In this document: positions 1 through 8,032 of the stretch, piece after piece | Layout: every line of letters starts with the position of its first letter | Position numbering within the stretch: the first letter of the stretch is position 1 | Assembly: GCA_002449845.1 (NCBI GenBank) | Contig: DJXW01000042.1 | Coordinates: forward strand, 1-20,993 | DNA: 20,993 nucleotides | Source: Prevotella sp. UBA6994 | GTDB taxonomy: Bacteria > Bacteroidota > Bacteroidia > Bacteroidales > Bacteroidaceae | Direction: 5' to 3' | Notes under the pieces: model-generated | The model's input: the letters and a program-made list of their open reading frames with translations, nothing else | Databases searched by the model: none | What the model was told of the DNA's origin: nothing | Made by a program: the position numbers and the translations under genes

Positions 1-264
1 TGTCGCCCCTATCGGGGCTTCAATATGTTCCTGCATCCTATGCAGGGGTTCCGCTTCGCTGCACCACCTGCCTGTGTTCTGTCGCCCCTATCGGGGCTTC
101 AATATGCTCATACATCCTTTGCAGGGGTTCCGCTTCGCTGCACCACCTGCCTGTGTTCTGTAGCCCCTATCGGGGCTTCAATATGTTCCTGCATCCTATG
201 CAGGGGTTCCGCTTCGCTGCACCACCTGCCTGTGTTCTGTCCGCCCCTATCGGGGCTTGCAATA
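1..264. repeat. 79-bp GC-rich tandem repeat array, cut by the left edge
   Basis: Units begin at 1, 80, 159 and 238, an exact 79-bp period, with three full copies and a partial fourth that fades after about 260. Each unit carries a 5-bp-stem hairpin (GCCCC-TATC-GGGGC), and units 1 and 3 also carry CCTGCAT-CCT-ATGCAGG with a perfect 7-bp stem; in unit 2 this second hairpin is degraded. The block is much richer in GC than the DNA beside it. A 95-codon open frame crosses it, but 79 is not a multiple of 3, so successive copies are read in different frames; this argues against a protein. The array probably continues to the left of the window. Function unknown. Confidence 0.9.
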
Positions 265-310
265 ACAATCAGAATTAATATTATGCCAATGAGTATATTA
301 TTCCCCTATT

Positions 311-394
311 AATTGTGAATAATGAATAATGAATTGTGAATTATGAATTATCAATTGTCAATTATCAATTGTGAATTATCAATTGTCAATTATT
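311..394. repeat. AT-rich microsatellite of AATTGTGAATTAT-type words
   Basis: A run of near-identical short words (AATTGTGAAT, GAATTATCAATTGTC and similar) repeats irregularly over about 84 bp. Many words contain the palindrome CAATTG, so the tract can fold on itself in several registers. No coding frame is visible. It lies directly between the 79-bp array and the palindrome ladder, in DNA with no gene. Confidence 0.75.
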
Positions 395-484
395 CCAACA
401 AAATTTTGTTCGGATTTTCTTGCGAAATAGAATTGGGAGAACGGAAAAATAGGTTATGATGGCTAAAAAATCGTGTTTTTCATC

Positions 485-565
485 GTAACATAGCATGTTA
501 CGAACGTAACTATATGAGTTACGAGCATAACTATGTATGTTACGAGTGCTAACTATATATGTTTT
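485..565. repeat. Ladder of 21-bp palindromic repeats
   Basis: Three palindromes start at 485, 506 and 527, an exact 21-bp period: GTAACATAGCATGTTAC (7-bp perfect stem), GTAACTATATGAGTTAC (6-bp stem) and ATAACTATGTATGTTAC (imperfect). A decayed fourth copy starts near 549. The 4-nt linkers are GAAC and GAGC, so neighbouring units also pair across the linkers (GTTACGAACGTAAC). This is either a tandem hairpin element or a set of dyad protein-binding sites; the sequence alone does not decide between them. Confidence 0.8.
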
Positions 566-571
566 GAAAGC

Positions 572-590
572 CCAAAAAGTGGCTTTTTGG
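572..590. other. Perfect inverted repeat CCAAAAAG-TGG-CTTTTTGG
   Basis: An 8-bp perfect stem with a 3-nt loop lies just after the palindrome ladder. No gene reads into it from either side within several hundred bases, so a terminator role has no obvious client. It may be part of the same repeat complex; the stretch that follows (to about 620) also holds the weakly self-complementary AAAAACATGGTTTTT. Confidence 0.6.
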
Positions 591-619
591 ACCTAAAAAC
601 ATGGTTTTTCATCATGTCT

Positions 620-764
620 ATAAATATCAATAAACCGTAAGGCGTTGATAATGAATCATTTAATAATACATCAAAAAATGAGCATATTTTCCGCCAAGTA
701 TCAACTCGTTTGAAAAAATGCCCGTATTTTAGGGGGTAAATTCAGAATTTATAGGACAAAGTTA
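620..764. other. Gene-free AT-rich spacer, nothing recognised
   Basis: Between the hairpin complex and the purine-rich tract I see no open frame of useful length, no RNA-gene structure and no promoter that fits a downstream gene. Confidence 0.5.
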
Positions 765-1075
765 GTAGTGAGAGGTGAGGGGTGAGAGGTGAGAGATATG
801 TCTTGGAGATTGAGAAGCAAGAATGTAAGAAGCATGAGATTAGTGGTGAGAAGTGAGTGGTGAGAGGTGAGTGGTGAGAAGTTAGAAGTGAGGGGTGAGG
901 GGTGAGAAATTAGAAGTGAGGGGTGAGTGGTGAGAAGTGAGAGAATAGCCACGGCTGTTTGAATCTCAATCAACAAGACTAATCTCTCACCTCTCACCCC
1001 TCACCTCTCACTACAAAAACACTCTCACCCCTCACCCCTCCCAACTAAAACACTCTCCCCCCCTCCCCATTAACA
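765..1075. repeat. GTGAGAGG-type purine tracts with a perfect 33-bp inverted repeat
   Basis: From 765 to about 945 the plus strand is built of GTGAGAGG/GTGAGGGG/GTGAGAAG words. From about 982 to 1075 it turns to the complementary CTCTCACC/CCCTCACC words. The ends at 765-797 and 982-1014 are perfect reverse complements over 33 bp, with 184 bp between them. An 82-codon minus-strand frame inside (749-997) encodes only serine/leucine/threonine/proline-rich low-complexity sequence and is not a credible gene. The block lies upstream of the DUF1893 gene but ends before that gene's promoter. Confidence 0.85.
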
Positions 1076-1137
1076 CACTAAAACAAGGCTCAAAGAAAAT
1101 ATTCTCAATTCATGACATGGAAGTTGTTTAATTTTAT

Positions 1138-1145
1138 TATCTTTG
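1138..1145 (+). promoter_or_regulatory. Bacteroidales -7 box (TATCTTTG) for the DUF1893 gene
   Basis: TATCTTTG matches the Bacteroidetes -7 consensus TAnnTTTG and lies 31 nt before the ATG at 1177, which leaves a short 5' leader. I see no convincing TTTG element at the usual distance upstream. Confidence 0.55.
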
Positions 1146-1176
1146 CAGAAAGAAATCATAAAAAAGGAAAAAAGCC

Positions 1177-1524
1177 ATGATGAACGAATTAATAGACCGC
1201 CTACACGTAGAGCAATGTTACCTTGTGGTATTGCACGACGGGCATATTCGCACGTTCAAGGGTAGGGGAGTACGCAGACTTTACAATTTGATGAGTGATG
1301 AACCAGAATTGTTCCTAAGAGCAAAGATTGCCGACAAGGCCGTAGGACATTCGGCTGCTGAGTTGATGGTCAATGGAGGCGTAAGCGAAGTATATGCCGA
1401 CTATATGAGCGAACAGGCATACGACACATTGAAGGATGCTGGTATCAAGGTGTCGTATGGCAAGAAGGTTGACCATGAACGGTTCTTGGAGATATGGGTG
1501 ATGCTGGGAGAGATTAACGAGTAG
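1177..1524 (+). CDS. DUF1893-family (TM1506-like) protein
   Basis: This 115-residue protein resembles the DUF1893 family, whose structural representative is TM1506 of Thermotoga maritima, a small protein with a cytidine-deaminase-like fold and no established reaction. Seen directly: an N-terminal HDGHIRTFKGRGVRRL segment, the central AKIADKAVGHSAAELMVNGG (about residues 50-70, the most family-like stretch) and VSEVYADYMSEQAYDTLKDA followed by GIKVSYGKKV. There is no signal peptide or membrane segment, so it should be cytoplasmic. A second ATG follows the first immediately, so the start may be one codon later. The C-terminus is short and lacks the Asn-Arg and Cys-Pro-type end I associate with the family; that comparison is from memory. 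It has its own promoter and ends 11 bp from the stop of the convergent transporter gene. Confidence 0.75.
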   Translation: MMNELIDRLHVEQCYLVVLHDGHIRTFKGRGVRRLYNLMSDEPELFLRAKIADKAVGHSAAELMVNGGVSEVYADYMSEQAYDTLKDAGIKVSYGKKVDHERFLEIWVMLGEINE

Positions 1525-1535
1525 TCGCGTAGCAT

Positions 1536-3254
1536 TTAGATATCCTTCAGTCGGGTTCCCATGCGGGCTTCCACGACGTTTACCACATAGTCGCCCAGTT
1601 TTTCACACTCGTTGACCAAGTCCATGTAGATGGTTCCTATGGCATACGTGTAAACGTGATTGTTCACGTCGTTGATGTTTTGCGACTTGAGTTGATTGCG
1701 GTAGTTATTGATTTCGTTCTCTATGTTGAACGTTCGATTCACGTCGTAAGATTCCTTGCGCCCTTTCATTAAGTTGTTCATTTCCGTAAGGGCGTTGTCG
1801 GTGAGTTGCATCATCTGGTGTAGGTGTGCGTATTGTTTATCCGTGAAGTGTTCTTTTTTGCTTTGTACCTTCCTCGAAATAGAACGTGCCATATTGTAAC
1901 AAGCATCTCCAATACTTTCTATCTCACTGATTTCTCGAAGCATGGCACGTATTTTCGCCTTTGTCTCGTCAGAGAGATGAGCATCGGAGACATTATCCAG
2001 GTATTTGGCAATTTCTATTTCCATGTTGTCAGAGATGCCTTCGTATTTCTCTATGCGAGAGAAAAGCTGTTTGAATTTGTTCTCGTCTTTCTCCACCAGT
2101 AGTTCGCACACCATTCCGAACATCGATTGAATGCGCTCAGCAAACGAGCGTATTTCCTTTTGTGCTTCCAGCACTGAGAGCTCTGGGGTTTTCATGATGC
2201 CGGAAGTGATGAAATGCAGTCGGAAGTCTTCATCCTCTTCCTTGCTTTTAGGGTTGATGGCCCAACAGACGAATCTTTCTATCAGTGGTACAAACCAAAT
2301 GAGGAGCAAGGTGTTGACGATGTTGAACATCGAGTGGAACGTAGCCAGTACGACAGATATAATCTTCAGGTTGTCTGCGTATGCGGGATGATTCATCTCG
2401 ATGCTTCGGTCGAATCCCACTAAGCTACAAATCAGGTTGACGAAAGGATGAAATAAGATCAATGCCCATGTCACTCCCAACACATTGATAGACAAGTGGG
2501 CGAAGGCAGCGCGTCGGGCAGGGATATTGGCTTTTGCAGCCACGATGTTGGCTGTAATGGTAGTCCCGATATTTTCGCCCAATACGAGCATGATACCTTG
2601 GTCGATGTGCAGCACACCCGTAGCACACAATATCATGGTAATAGCCATGATGGCAGCCGACGACTGCACACATAGGGTGAGAATGGTTCCCATGATGAGG
2701 AAGAAGAAAGCATTCCAGAAGTTGGGCTCGTTGAAATTGTCAAAGAAGTCTCTGATTGCCTCAGACGCTTGTGGGTCTTCCATCAGGTTGAATCCCGTTT
2801 CCTTCAGAGTGCTCAGTCCTAAGAAGAGGAAAGCTGCTCCGAAAAACAAATCGCCGATGATGCGTTTGCTTTTCATGTAGATGAGGATAATGCCCAAGAA
2901 GAAAGCGGGATAGACGAATTTGGTAAGGTCGAAGGAGATTCCCAACGCCATGATCCAAGCCGTAATCGTAGTACCGATATGCGCGCCCATGATGACGGAA
3001 ATAGCTTGCATGAGAGTCAGCAATCCAGCCGATACGAACGAAACCGTCATGATGGTTGTGGCGGTAGATGATTGTACCGCAGCCGTGACAAACATACCGG
3101 AAAGAACTCCCGTGAAACGATTCGTTGTCAATGCTCCAAGTACGTGACGGAGTTGAGGTCCTGCCATTTTCTGCAAAGCATCACTCATGGATTTCATACC
3201 AAACATGAGAAGCGAGAGCGAGCCAAGCAGTTTGAAAATTACCAAAATCGACAT
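1536..3254 (-). CDS. Na+/phosphate cotransporter family protein with PhoU-like C-terminal domain
   Basis: This 572-residue inner-membrane protein is built like NptA/YjbB-type Na/Pi cotransporters. The membrane part (about residues 1-330) has two inverted repeats, each with the family QSS motif (residues 61-63 and 197-199) followed by a glycine-rich GTTITA segment (GAHIGTTITA near 90 and GENIGTTITA near 227). The C-terminal part (about 360-560) is soluble, helical and charged and resembles PhoU, as is common in this family. Expected role: sodium-coupled phosphate uptake or efflux; direction and regulation cannot be read from sequence. No pst or pho genes are nearby. The length is normal for the family. 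The gene is divergent from the kinase gene, and only about 90 bp separate the two start codons. Confidence 0.9.
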   Translation of the reverse strand: MSILVIFKLLGSLSLLMFGMKSMSDALQKMAGPQLRHVLGALTTNRFTGVLSGMFVTAAVQSSTATTIMTVSFVSAGLLTLMQAISVIMGAHIGTTITAWIMALGISFDLTKFVYPAFFLGIILIYMKSKRIIGDLFFGAAFLFLGLSTLKETGFNLMEDPQASEAIRDFFDNFNEPNFWNAFFFLIMGTILTLCVQSSAAIMAITMILCATGVLHIDQGIMLVLGENIGTTITANIVAAKANIPARRAAFAHLSINVLGVTWALILFHPFVNLICSLVGFDRSIEMNHPAYADNLKIISVVLATFHSMFNIVNTLLLIWFVPLIERFVCWAINPKSKEEDEDFRLHFITSGIMKTPELSVLEAQKEIRSFAERIQSMFGMVCELLVEKDENKFKQLFSRIEKYEGISDNMEIEIAKYLDNVSDAHLSDETKAKIRAMLREISEIESIGDACYNMARSISRKVQSKKEHFTDKQYAHLHQMMQLTDNALTEMNNLMKGRKESYDVNRTFNIENEINNYRNQLKSQNINDVNNHVYTYAIGTIYMDLVNECEKLGDYVVNVVEARMGTRLKDI

Positions 3255-3303
3255 ATTTTATAAATTTATTGACAGTGTGACAATTTGTTTCAAAAAAAAT
3301 GCG

Positions 3304-3311
3304 TACCTTTA
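3304..3311 (+). promoter_or_regulatory. -7 box (TACCTTTA) for the kinase-kor transcript
   Basis: TACCTTTA is one base off TAnnTTTG. A TTTG lies at 3284-3287, 16 nt upstream, which is shorter than the usual spacing of about 20. If this is the promoter, transcription starts near 3317, downstream of the ATG at 3299, so the kinase must start at 3344. Confidence 0.45.
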
Positions 3312-3343
3312 CACGTTGTTTTCAAGAATCAGTTATTACACCT

Positions 3344-5005
3344 ATGAAACAGACGGTACAAATTCGTTGCAAAAATAATAAAAAAACTCAAGAAGTTGCA
3401 ATAGGAAGCACACTTTCTGACGTTTATAGTCAATTTAATTTGAATATGTCGTACGGACCGATGTGTGCGAAAGTAAACAATAAAGTGGAAGGACTGAACT
3501 ATCGGTTGTATCATAACAAGATAGTTGAGTTCTTAGACTTATATTCGTCATCCGGTTCTCGCAATTACACGCGCACGCTCTTTTTCGTGTTGTGCAAGGC
3601 GGTGGGCGATTTGTATCCTTCTGGTTCAGTGGTGATAGACATCCCTGTTTCCAATGGTTATTACTGTAACTTGAAAATCGGTCGTCCCGTCACCATGCAA
3701 GATGTGGATAACCTGCGCAACCGTATGCAGCAAATCATTGACGCAGCCATTCCCATCCGTCGTCATGAGGTTCCCACGGAAGACGCCATCCGATTGTTCA
3801 GCGACTTGGGTACACATTCTAAAGTGAAGTTGCTGGAAACGATGGGGTCGCTATATACCACCTATTATGATTTGGACGGTTACGTGGATTATTTCTATGG
3901 GGCGTTGCTTACCAATACCAGTCAGTTGCATCTTTTCGGTTTGGAGAAATATTACGACGGTTTGCTCTTGCGTATTCCGTCTGTCAATGACCCGTCGAGA
4001 TTGGGAGAGATGATCAGACAAGACAAGATGTTTGAGGTGTTTAAGGAGCATCATCGCTGGCAACATATTCTTGGTGTGGGAACGGTAGGTGAATTTAATG
4101 CTGCCATTCAAAACGGATATGCTACTGAAATCATCAACGTGTCGGAGGCTTTGCAAGAGAAGAAGATTGCTTACATTGCCGATGAGATAGCCAATAGGAA
4201 AGACATCAAGATGGTACTGATTGCCGGTCCGTCGTCGAGCGGAAAGACCACCACTTGCAAGCGTCTCTCCATCCAATTGCTTACCAATGGCATTCGTCCT
4301 GTTCAGGTATCGTTAGACGATTATTTCGTGGATCGTGAAAATACTCCGAAAGACGAAAAGGGCGATTATGACTACGAGAGCCTGTATGCGCTCAACATCC
4401 CATTGCTGAACCAACAACTGAAAGAGCTCTTCAATGGTGACGAAGTGGAGTTGCCTCGATACAATTTCCAAACGGGCAGGAGCGAGAAGAGCGGTAACAA
4501 GCTCCGTTTGGGAGAACACGACATCCTGGTGGTTGAGGGAATACATGCCCTTAATCCCGAACTGACCGCACAGATTCCCGATGAGCAGAAGTTTCGCGTG
4601 TATGCTTCCGCACTTACCACCATCTTGCTCGATACGCACAATTACATCCCCACTACAGACAACCGTTTGTTGCGCCGCATCATACGCGACGTGAAATACC
4701 GTGGTTGTTCGGCTGCTGATACGATTCGTCGTTGGCCCTCGGTACGAGCAGGTGAGAACAAGTGGATATTCCCTTATCAGGAAAATGCCGATGCCATGTT
4801 TAATACGGCAATGATTTATGAACTGTCAGCCATTAAGATGCAGGCAGATGCGGCATTGGAACAAGTGTCTGAGCGATGCGACGAGTATGCGGAGGCTTAC
4901 AGGTTGCGTAAGTTCTTGCGGTATTTTGTTTCCATCCCGTTTGATACGCTGCCTTCCATTTCGCTGTTGCGCGAGTTCCTGGGAGGTAGTTCGTTCACTT
5001 ATTAG
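3344..5005 (+). CDS. Nucleoside (uridine-type) kinase with N-terminal TGS-like and tRNA-synthetase-editing-like regions
   Basis: This protein of about 553 residues matches the multidomain nucleoside kinases common in Bacteroidales and Firmicutes. The first 60 or so residues look TGS-like. They are followed by a segment resembling the threonyl-tRNA synthetase second additional domain (SNGYYCNLKIGRPVT). The C-terminal half is a P-loop kinase of the phosphoribulokinase/uridine kinase family: Walker A GPSSSGKTTTCKRLS at about residue 295, then VSLDDYFVDRENTPKDEKG and ILVVEGIHALNP. It is expected to phosphorylate a nucleoside, probably uridine or cytidine, with ATP or GTP in salvage; the substrate is an inference. 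The frame stays open to an ATG at 3299, but the -7 box at 3304 overlaps that longer form, so I chose 3344. korA follows after 28 bp, so the genes probably share a transcript. Confidence 0.85.
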   Translation: MKQTVQIRCKNNKKTQEVAIGSTLSDVYSQFNLNMSYGPMCAKVNNKVEGLNYRLYHNKIVEFLDLYSSSGSRNYTRTLFFVLCKAVGDLYPSGSVVIDIPVSNGYYCNLKIGRPVTMQDVDNLRNRMQQIIDAAIPIRRHEVPTEDAIRLFSDLGTHSKVKLLETMGSLYTTYYDLDGYVDYFYGALLTNTSQLHLFGLEKYYDGLLLRIPSVNDPSRLGEMIRQDKMFEVFKEHHRWQHILGVGTVGEFNAAIQNGYATEIINVSEALQEKKIAYIADEIANRKDIKMVLIAGPSSSGKTTTCKRLSIQLLTNGIRPVQVSLDDYFVDRENTPKDEKGDYDYESLYALNIPLLNQQLKELFNGDEVELPRYNFQTGRSEKSGNKLRLGEHDILVVEGIHALNPELTAQIPDEQKFRVYASALTTILLDTHNYIPTTDNRLLRRIIRDVKYRGCSAADTIRRWPSVRAGENKWIFPYQENADAMFNTAMIYELSAIKMQADAALEQVSERCDEYAEAYRLRKFLRYFVSIPFDTLPSISLLREFLGGSSFTY

Positions 5006-5033
5006 AATCAGAAATAATTTATAAAAATATGCT

Positions 5034-6890
5034 ATGGCAGAACAATTAGAAGTAAAAGAATTAGACCAAGTGGTAGTACGTTTCTCGGGCGACTCGGGCG
5101 ACGGAATGCAATTAGCTGGTAGTATTTTCTCTACCGTTTCGGCAAGCGTAGGTAATGGTATTTCTACGTTTCCCGATTATCCTGCTGACATCCGAGCCCC
5201 GCAAGGCTCGCTGACGGGTGTCTCTGGTTTCCAGGTACACATTGGCGAGGGACGGGTATATACCCCCGGCGACCTCTGCGACGTGCTTGTTGCCATGAAT
5301 GCGGCAGCCTTGAAGACACAGTATCGTTATGCTAAACCTCAAGCCACCATTATCATTGATACAGACAGCTTCGGCCCCAATGACTTGCGTAAGGCTGAGT
5401 TTCAGACAGATGATTACCTGGCTGAGATGAACATTGACCCTGACAGGGTAGTGGCTTGTCCTATCACGAAGATGGTAAAAGACTGTCTCGCAGAGAGTGG
5501 ATTGGACAACAAGGCTGTTCTGAAGTGTCGCAATATGTTTGCGTTAGGACTTGTTTGCTGGCTTTTCAATCGTGATTTGGGATTGGTTGCCAATTTCCTG
5601 CGTGAGAAATTTGCCAAGAAACCAGCGATTGCAGAAAACAATATCAAGGTGGTACAGGCTGGATATGACTATGGACACAACGTACATGCGTCTGTTCCCG
5701 CTACCTATCGTATTGAGTCGAAAGACAAGGTGCCCGGCCGCTATATGGACATTACGGGTAACAAGGCTACCGCATACGGTTTGATTGCTGCTGCAGAGAA
5801 AGCGGGACTGAAACTGTATCTCGGTTCTTATCCCATCACTCCTGCAACGGATATTTTGCATGAGTTGTCTAAGCATAAGTCGTGTGGAGTCATCACGGTA
5901 CAATGTGAGGATGAGATTTCTGGTTGTGCCAGTGCGGTAGGAGCTGCCTTTGCCGGTGCTTTGGCTGCTACTTCTACGTCAGGTCCTGGTATTTGCTTGA
6001 AGTCGGAAGCCATCAACCTTGCCGTAATTGATGAGTTGCCATTGGTTGTCATTGATGTTCAGCGTGGCGGTCCATCTACCGGACTTCCCACCAAGAGCGA
6101 GCAAACCGACTTGCTGCAAGCTCTCTATGGCAGAAACGGTGAAAGCCCGATGCCTGTGATTGCAGCCACCAGTCCTACCAATTGCTTTGATGCCGTCTAT
6201 ATGGCTTCAAAGATTGCCTTGGAACATCTTACCCCAGTGATTTTATTGACAGATGCGTTTGTGGCAAATGGTTCGGCTGCTTGGAAACTTCCCAAGATGG
6301 AAGAGTTGCCAGACATCCATCCACATTATGTAACGGAAGACCAGAAGTATAAATATACACCCTACGTGCGTGATGAAGAGACGGGAGTGCGCTATTGGGC
6401 TATTCCGGGACAAGAGGGATACACCCATATCCTTGGCGGATTGGAGAAAGACGGTAAGACGGGTGCCATTTCAACGAATCCCGAAAACCATCACGACATG
6501 GTGATTCAACGATATGCGAAGGTGGCTAAGATTCCTGTGCCAGATTTGGAAGTGGAAGGTGACGTAGATGATGCCGAATTGCTGATAGTAGGATTTGGCA
6601 GTACGTATGGACACCTGTTTTCAGCCATGCAGGAATTGCAGAAAAAAGGTCATAAGGTGGCATTGGCACAATTCCAGTACATCAATCCATTGCCTAAGAA
6701 CACCGCCAAGGTGCTGAAACGATATAAGAAGGTAGTGGTGGCAGAGCAAAACCTCGGTCAGTTCCGTGCTTATTTGCGTATTCGCATAAATGGATTCGTG
6801 CCTGAGAAGTTTAATCAGGTGAAGGGACAACCTTTCGTAGTGAGTGAGTTGGTAACAGCATTTGAGAAAATCATAAACGACAATAAATAA
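5034..6890 (+). CDS. korA: 2-oxoacid:ferredoxin oxidoreductase, fused gamma-alpha subunit (2-oxoglutarate type, KorA)
   Basis: This 618-residue subunit forms, with KorB, a thiamine-diphosphate enzyme that interconverts 2-oxoglutarate + CoA and succinyl-CoA + CO2 using ferredoxin. The N-terminal gamma-type domain (about 10-200) starts with VVRFSGDSGDGMQLAGS. The alpha domain follows, with YPITPATDILHEL at residue 266, CEDEISGCASAVGAAFAGA, TSTSGPGICLKSEAINLAV and DVQRGGPSTGLPTKSEQTDL, all typical of fused gamma-alpha KorA proteins. The C-terminal region (about 510-610) matches the conserved oxidoreductase domain. There is no ferredoxin-like delta domain. It begins 28 bp after the kinase and ends 1 bp before korB, so translational coupling to korB is likely. 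The 2-oxoglutarate preference is inferred from family resemblance; a pyruvate or other 2-oxoacid enzyme is not fully excluded. Confidence 0.93.
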   Translation: MAEQLEVKELDQVVVRFSGDSGDGMQLAGSIFSTVSASVGNGISTFPDYPADIRAPQGSLTGVSGFQVHIGEGRVYTPGDLCDVLVAMNAAALKTQYRYAKPQATIIIDTDSFGPNDLRKAEFQTDDYLAEMNIDPDRVVACPITKMVKDCLAESGLDNKAVLKCRNMFALGLVCWLFNRDLGLVANFLREKFAKKPAIAENNIKVVQAGYDYGHNVHASVPATYRIESKDKVPGRYMDITGNKATAYGLIAAAEKAGLKLYLGSYPITPATDILHELSKHKSCGVITVQCEDEISGCASAVGAAFAGALAATSTSGPGICLKSEAINLAVIDELPLVVIDVQRGGPSTGLPTKSEQTDLLQALYGRNGESPMPVIAATSPTNCFDAVYMASKIALEHLTPVILLTDAFVANGSAAWKLPKMEELPDIHPHYVTEDQKYKYTPYVRDEETGVRYWAIPGQEGYTHILGGLEKDGKTGAISTNPENHHDMVIQRYAKVAKIPVPDLEVEGDVDDAELLIVGFGSTYGHLFSAMQELQKKGHKVALAQFQYINPLPKNTAKVLKRYKKVVVAEQNLGQFRAYLRIRINGFVPEKFNQVKGQPFVVSELVTAFEKIINDNK

Positions 6891-6891
6891 G

Positions 6892-7899
6892 ATGAACGAA
6901 TATACAGCACAAGATTTCAAGAAAGGTCAACCTCGTTGGTGTCCTGGTTGTGGCGACCATTTTTTCCTCGCATCCTTGCATAAGGCAATGGCAGAGTTGG
7001 GCGTTCCTCCTTACGAGACAGCAGTCATCAGTGGCATCGGTTGTTCAAGTCGTCTGCCTTACTATGTGAATGCTTATGCCATGCAAACCATTCATGGACG
7101 TGCGGCAGCCATTTCCACAGGCGTGAAGGTGACCAACCCCAACCTTACGGTATGGCAAATCAGTGGTGACGGTGATGGTCTTGCCATTGGTGGAAACCAT
7201 TTCATTCATGCCATGCGTCGTAACGTTGACCTCAACATGATATTGCTCAACAACCGCATCTATGGCTTGACAAAAGGACAATACAGTCCGACGAGTCCGA
7301 GGGGATTCGTTTCTAAGTCGAGTCCTTACGGTACGGTGGAAGATCCATTCCGTCCGGCTGAGCTGTGTTTTGGAGCACGCGGCCATTTCTTTGCCCGTTC
7401 GGTAGCCAACGACGGTGCAGAGACAGTAAACATCCTCAAGGCTGCTTACCAACACAAGGGTGCTTCCGTTTGTGAGATTCTGCAGAACTGTGTCATTTTC
7501 AATAATGGTGCTTATGATGCCGTCTATACCAAGGATGGCAGAAAGAAAAATGCCATTTATGTACGTCATGGTGAGCCATTGGTGTTCGGTGAGAACAATG
7601 AGTATGGTCTCAAGCAGGAAGGATTTGGCATTAAGGTTGTCAAGATTGGCGAGAATGGCATTACGATGGATGATATTCTGGTTCATGATGCCCATTGCGA
7701 AGACAACACGCTTCAGTTGAAACTTGCCATGATGGGTGACGGTGATGGATTCCCCGTGGCTCTTGGCGTGATTCGTGACGTGGAGGCTCCCACATACGAT
7801 GAGGCTGTAAACAAACAGATTGAAGAACTGAAAGGCAAAAAGAATTATCACTCTTTCGAGGAATTGTTGGAAACCAATGATACTTGGGAGGTAAAATAA
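6892..7899 (+). CDS. korB: 2-oxoacid:ferredoxin oxidoreductase beta subunit (2-oxoglutarate type, KorB)
   Basis: This 335-residue cytoplasmic catalytic partner of KorA binds thiamine diphosphate and one [4Fe-4S] cluster. WCPGCG at residues 16-21 (Cys17, Cys20), Cys51 in SGIGCSSR and Cys200 in CEILQNCVIF match the four-cysteine cluster pattern of two-subunit 2-oxoacid:ferredoxin oxidoreductases. The ThDP/Mg motif is SGDGDGLAIGGNH (about 91-103) continuing to LLNNRIYGLTKGQ (about 118-130). The start lies 1 bp after the korA stop. No separate gamma or delta subunit gene is present, as expected when gamma is fused to KorA. A terminator-like hairpin follows at 7943-7971. Confidence 0.95.
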   Translation: MNEYTAQDFKKGQPRWCPGCGDHFFLASLHKAMAELGVPPYETAVISGIGCSSRLPYYVNAYAMQTIHGRAAAISTGVKVTNPNLTVWQISGDGDGLAIGGNHFIHAMRRNVDLNMILLNNRIYGLTKGQYSPTSPRGFVSKSSPYGTVEDPFRPAELCFGARGHFFARSVANDGAETVNILKAAYQHKGASVCEILQNCVIFNNGAYDAVYTKDGRKKNAIYVRHGEPLVFGENNEYGLKQEGFGIKVVKIGENGITMDDILVHDAHCEDNTLQLKLAMMGDGDGFPVALGVIRDVEAPTYDEAVNKQIEELKGKKNYHSFEELLETNDTWEVK

Positions 7900-7942
7900 C
7901 GCAGCTATTCAAGTCGAAGAAACATAGGAATAAATGGAGTAG

Positions 7943-7971
7943 AGGAGTGCAGGCAAATAGTCTGGACTCCT
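7943..7971 (+). terminator. Terminator-like hairpin after korB
   Basis: AGGAGTGCAG and CTGGACTCCT pair around a 9-nt loop (6 + 3 bp with one G/G mismatch) and are followed by a T-rich run, ATGTTCCTTTTGTT. An overlapping longer pairing, AACATAGGA (7921-7929) with TCCTATGTT (7968-7976), could compete with it. A terminator separating kor from the transporter, or an attenuator, would both fit. Confidence 0.45.
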
Positions 7972-8032
7972 ATGTTCCTTTTGTTCCACACAATCTCGAT
8001 TTTAATTCATTAATATATATAGATTTAATAAA

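Noticed and set aside
1..264. CRISPR array
   Set aside because: There are no spacers: the units are near-identical over all 79 bp. No cas gene is present.
25..312. 95-codon plus-strand frame across the 79-bp repeats
   Set aside because: The period is not a multiple of 3, so each copy is read in a different frame; no start signal and no protein-like conservation.
749..997. 82-codon minus-strand frame rich in Leu, Ser, Thr and Pro
   Set aside because: It is the translation of a GTGAGAGG microsatellite and has no other support.
7045..7851. 268-codon minus-strand frame opposite korB
   Set aside because: korB is certain by motifs and coupling to korA; the antisense frame has no family resemblance and arises from codon bias.
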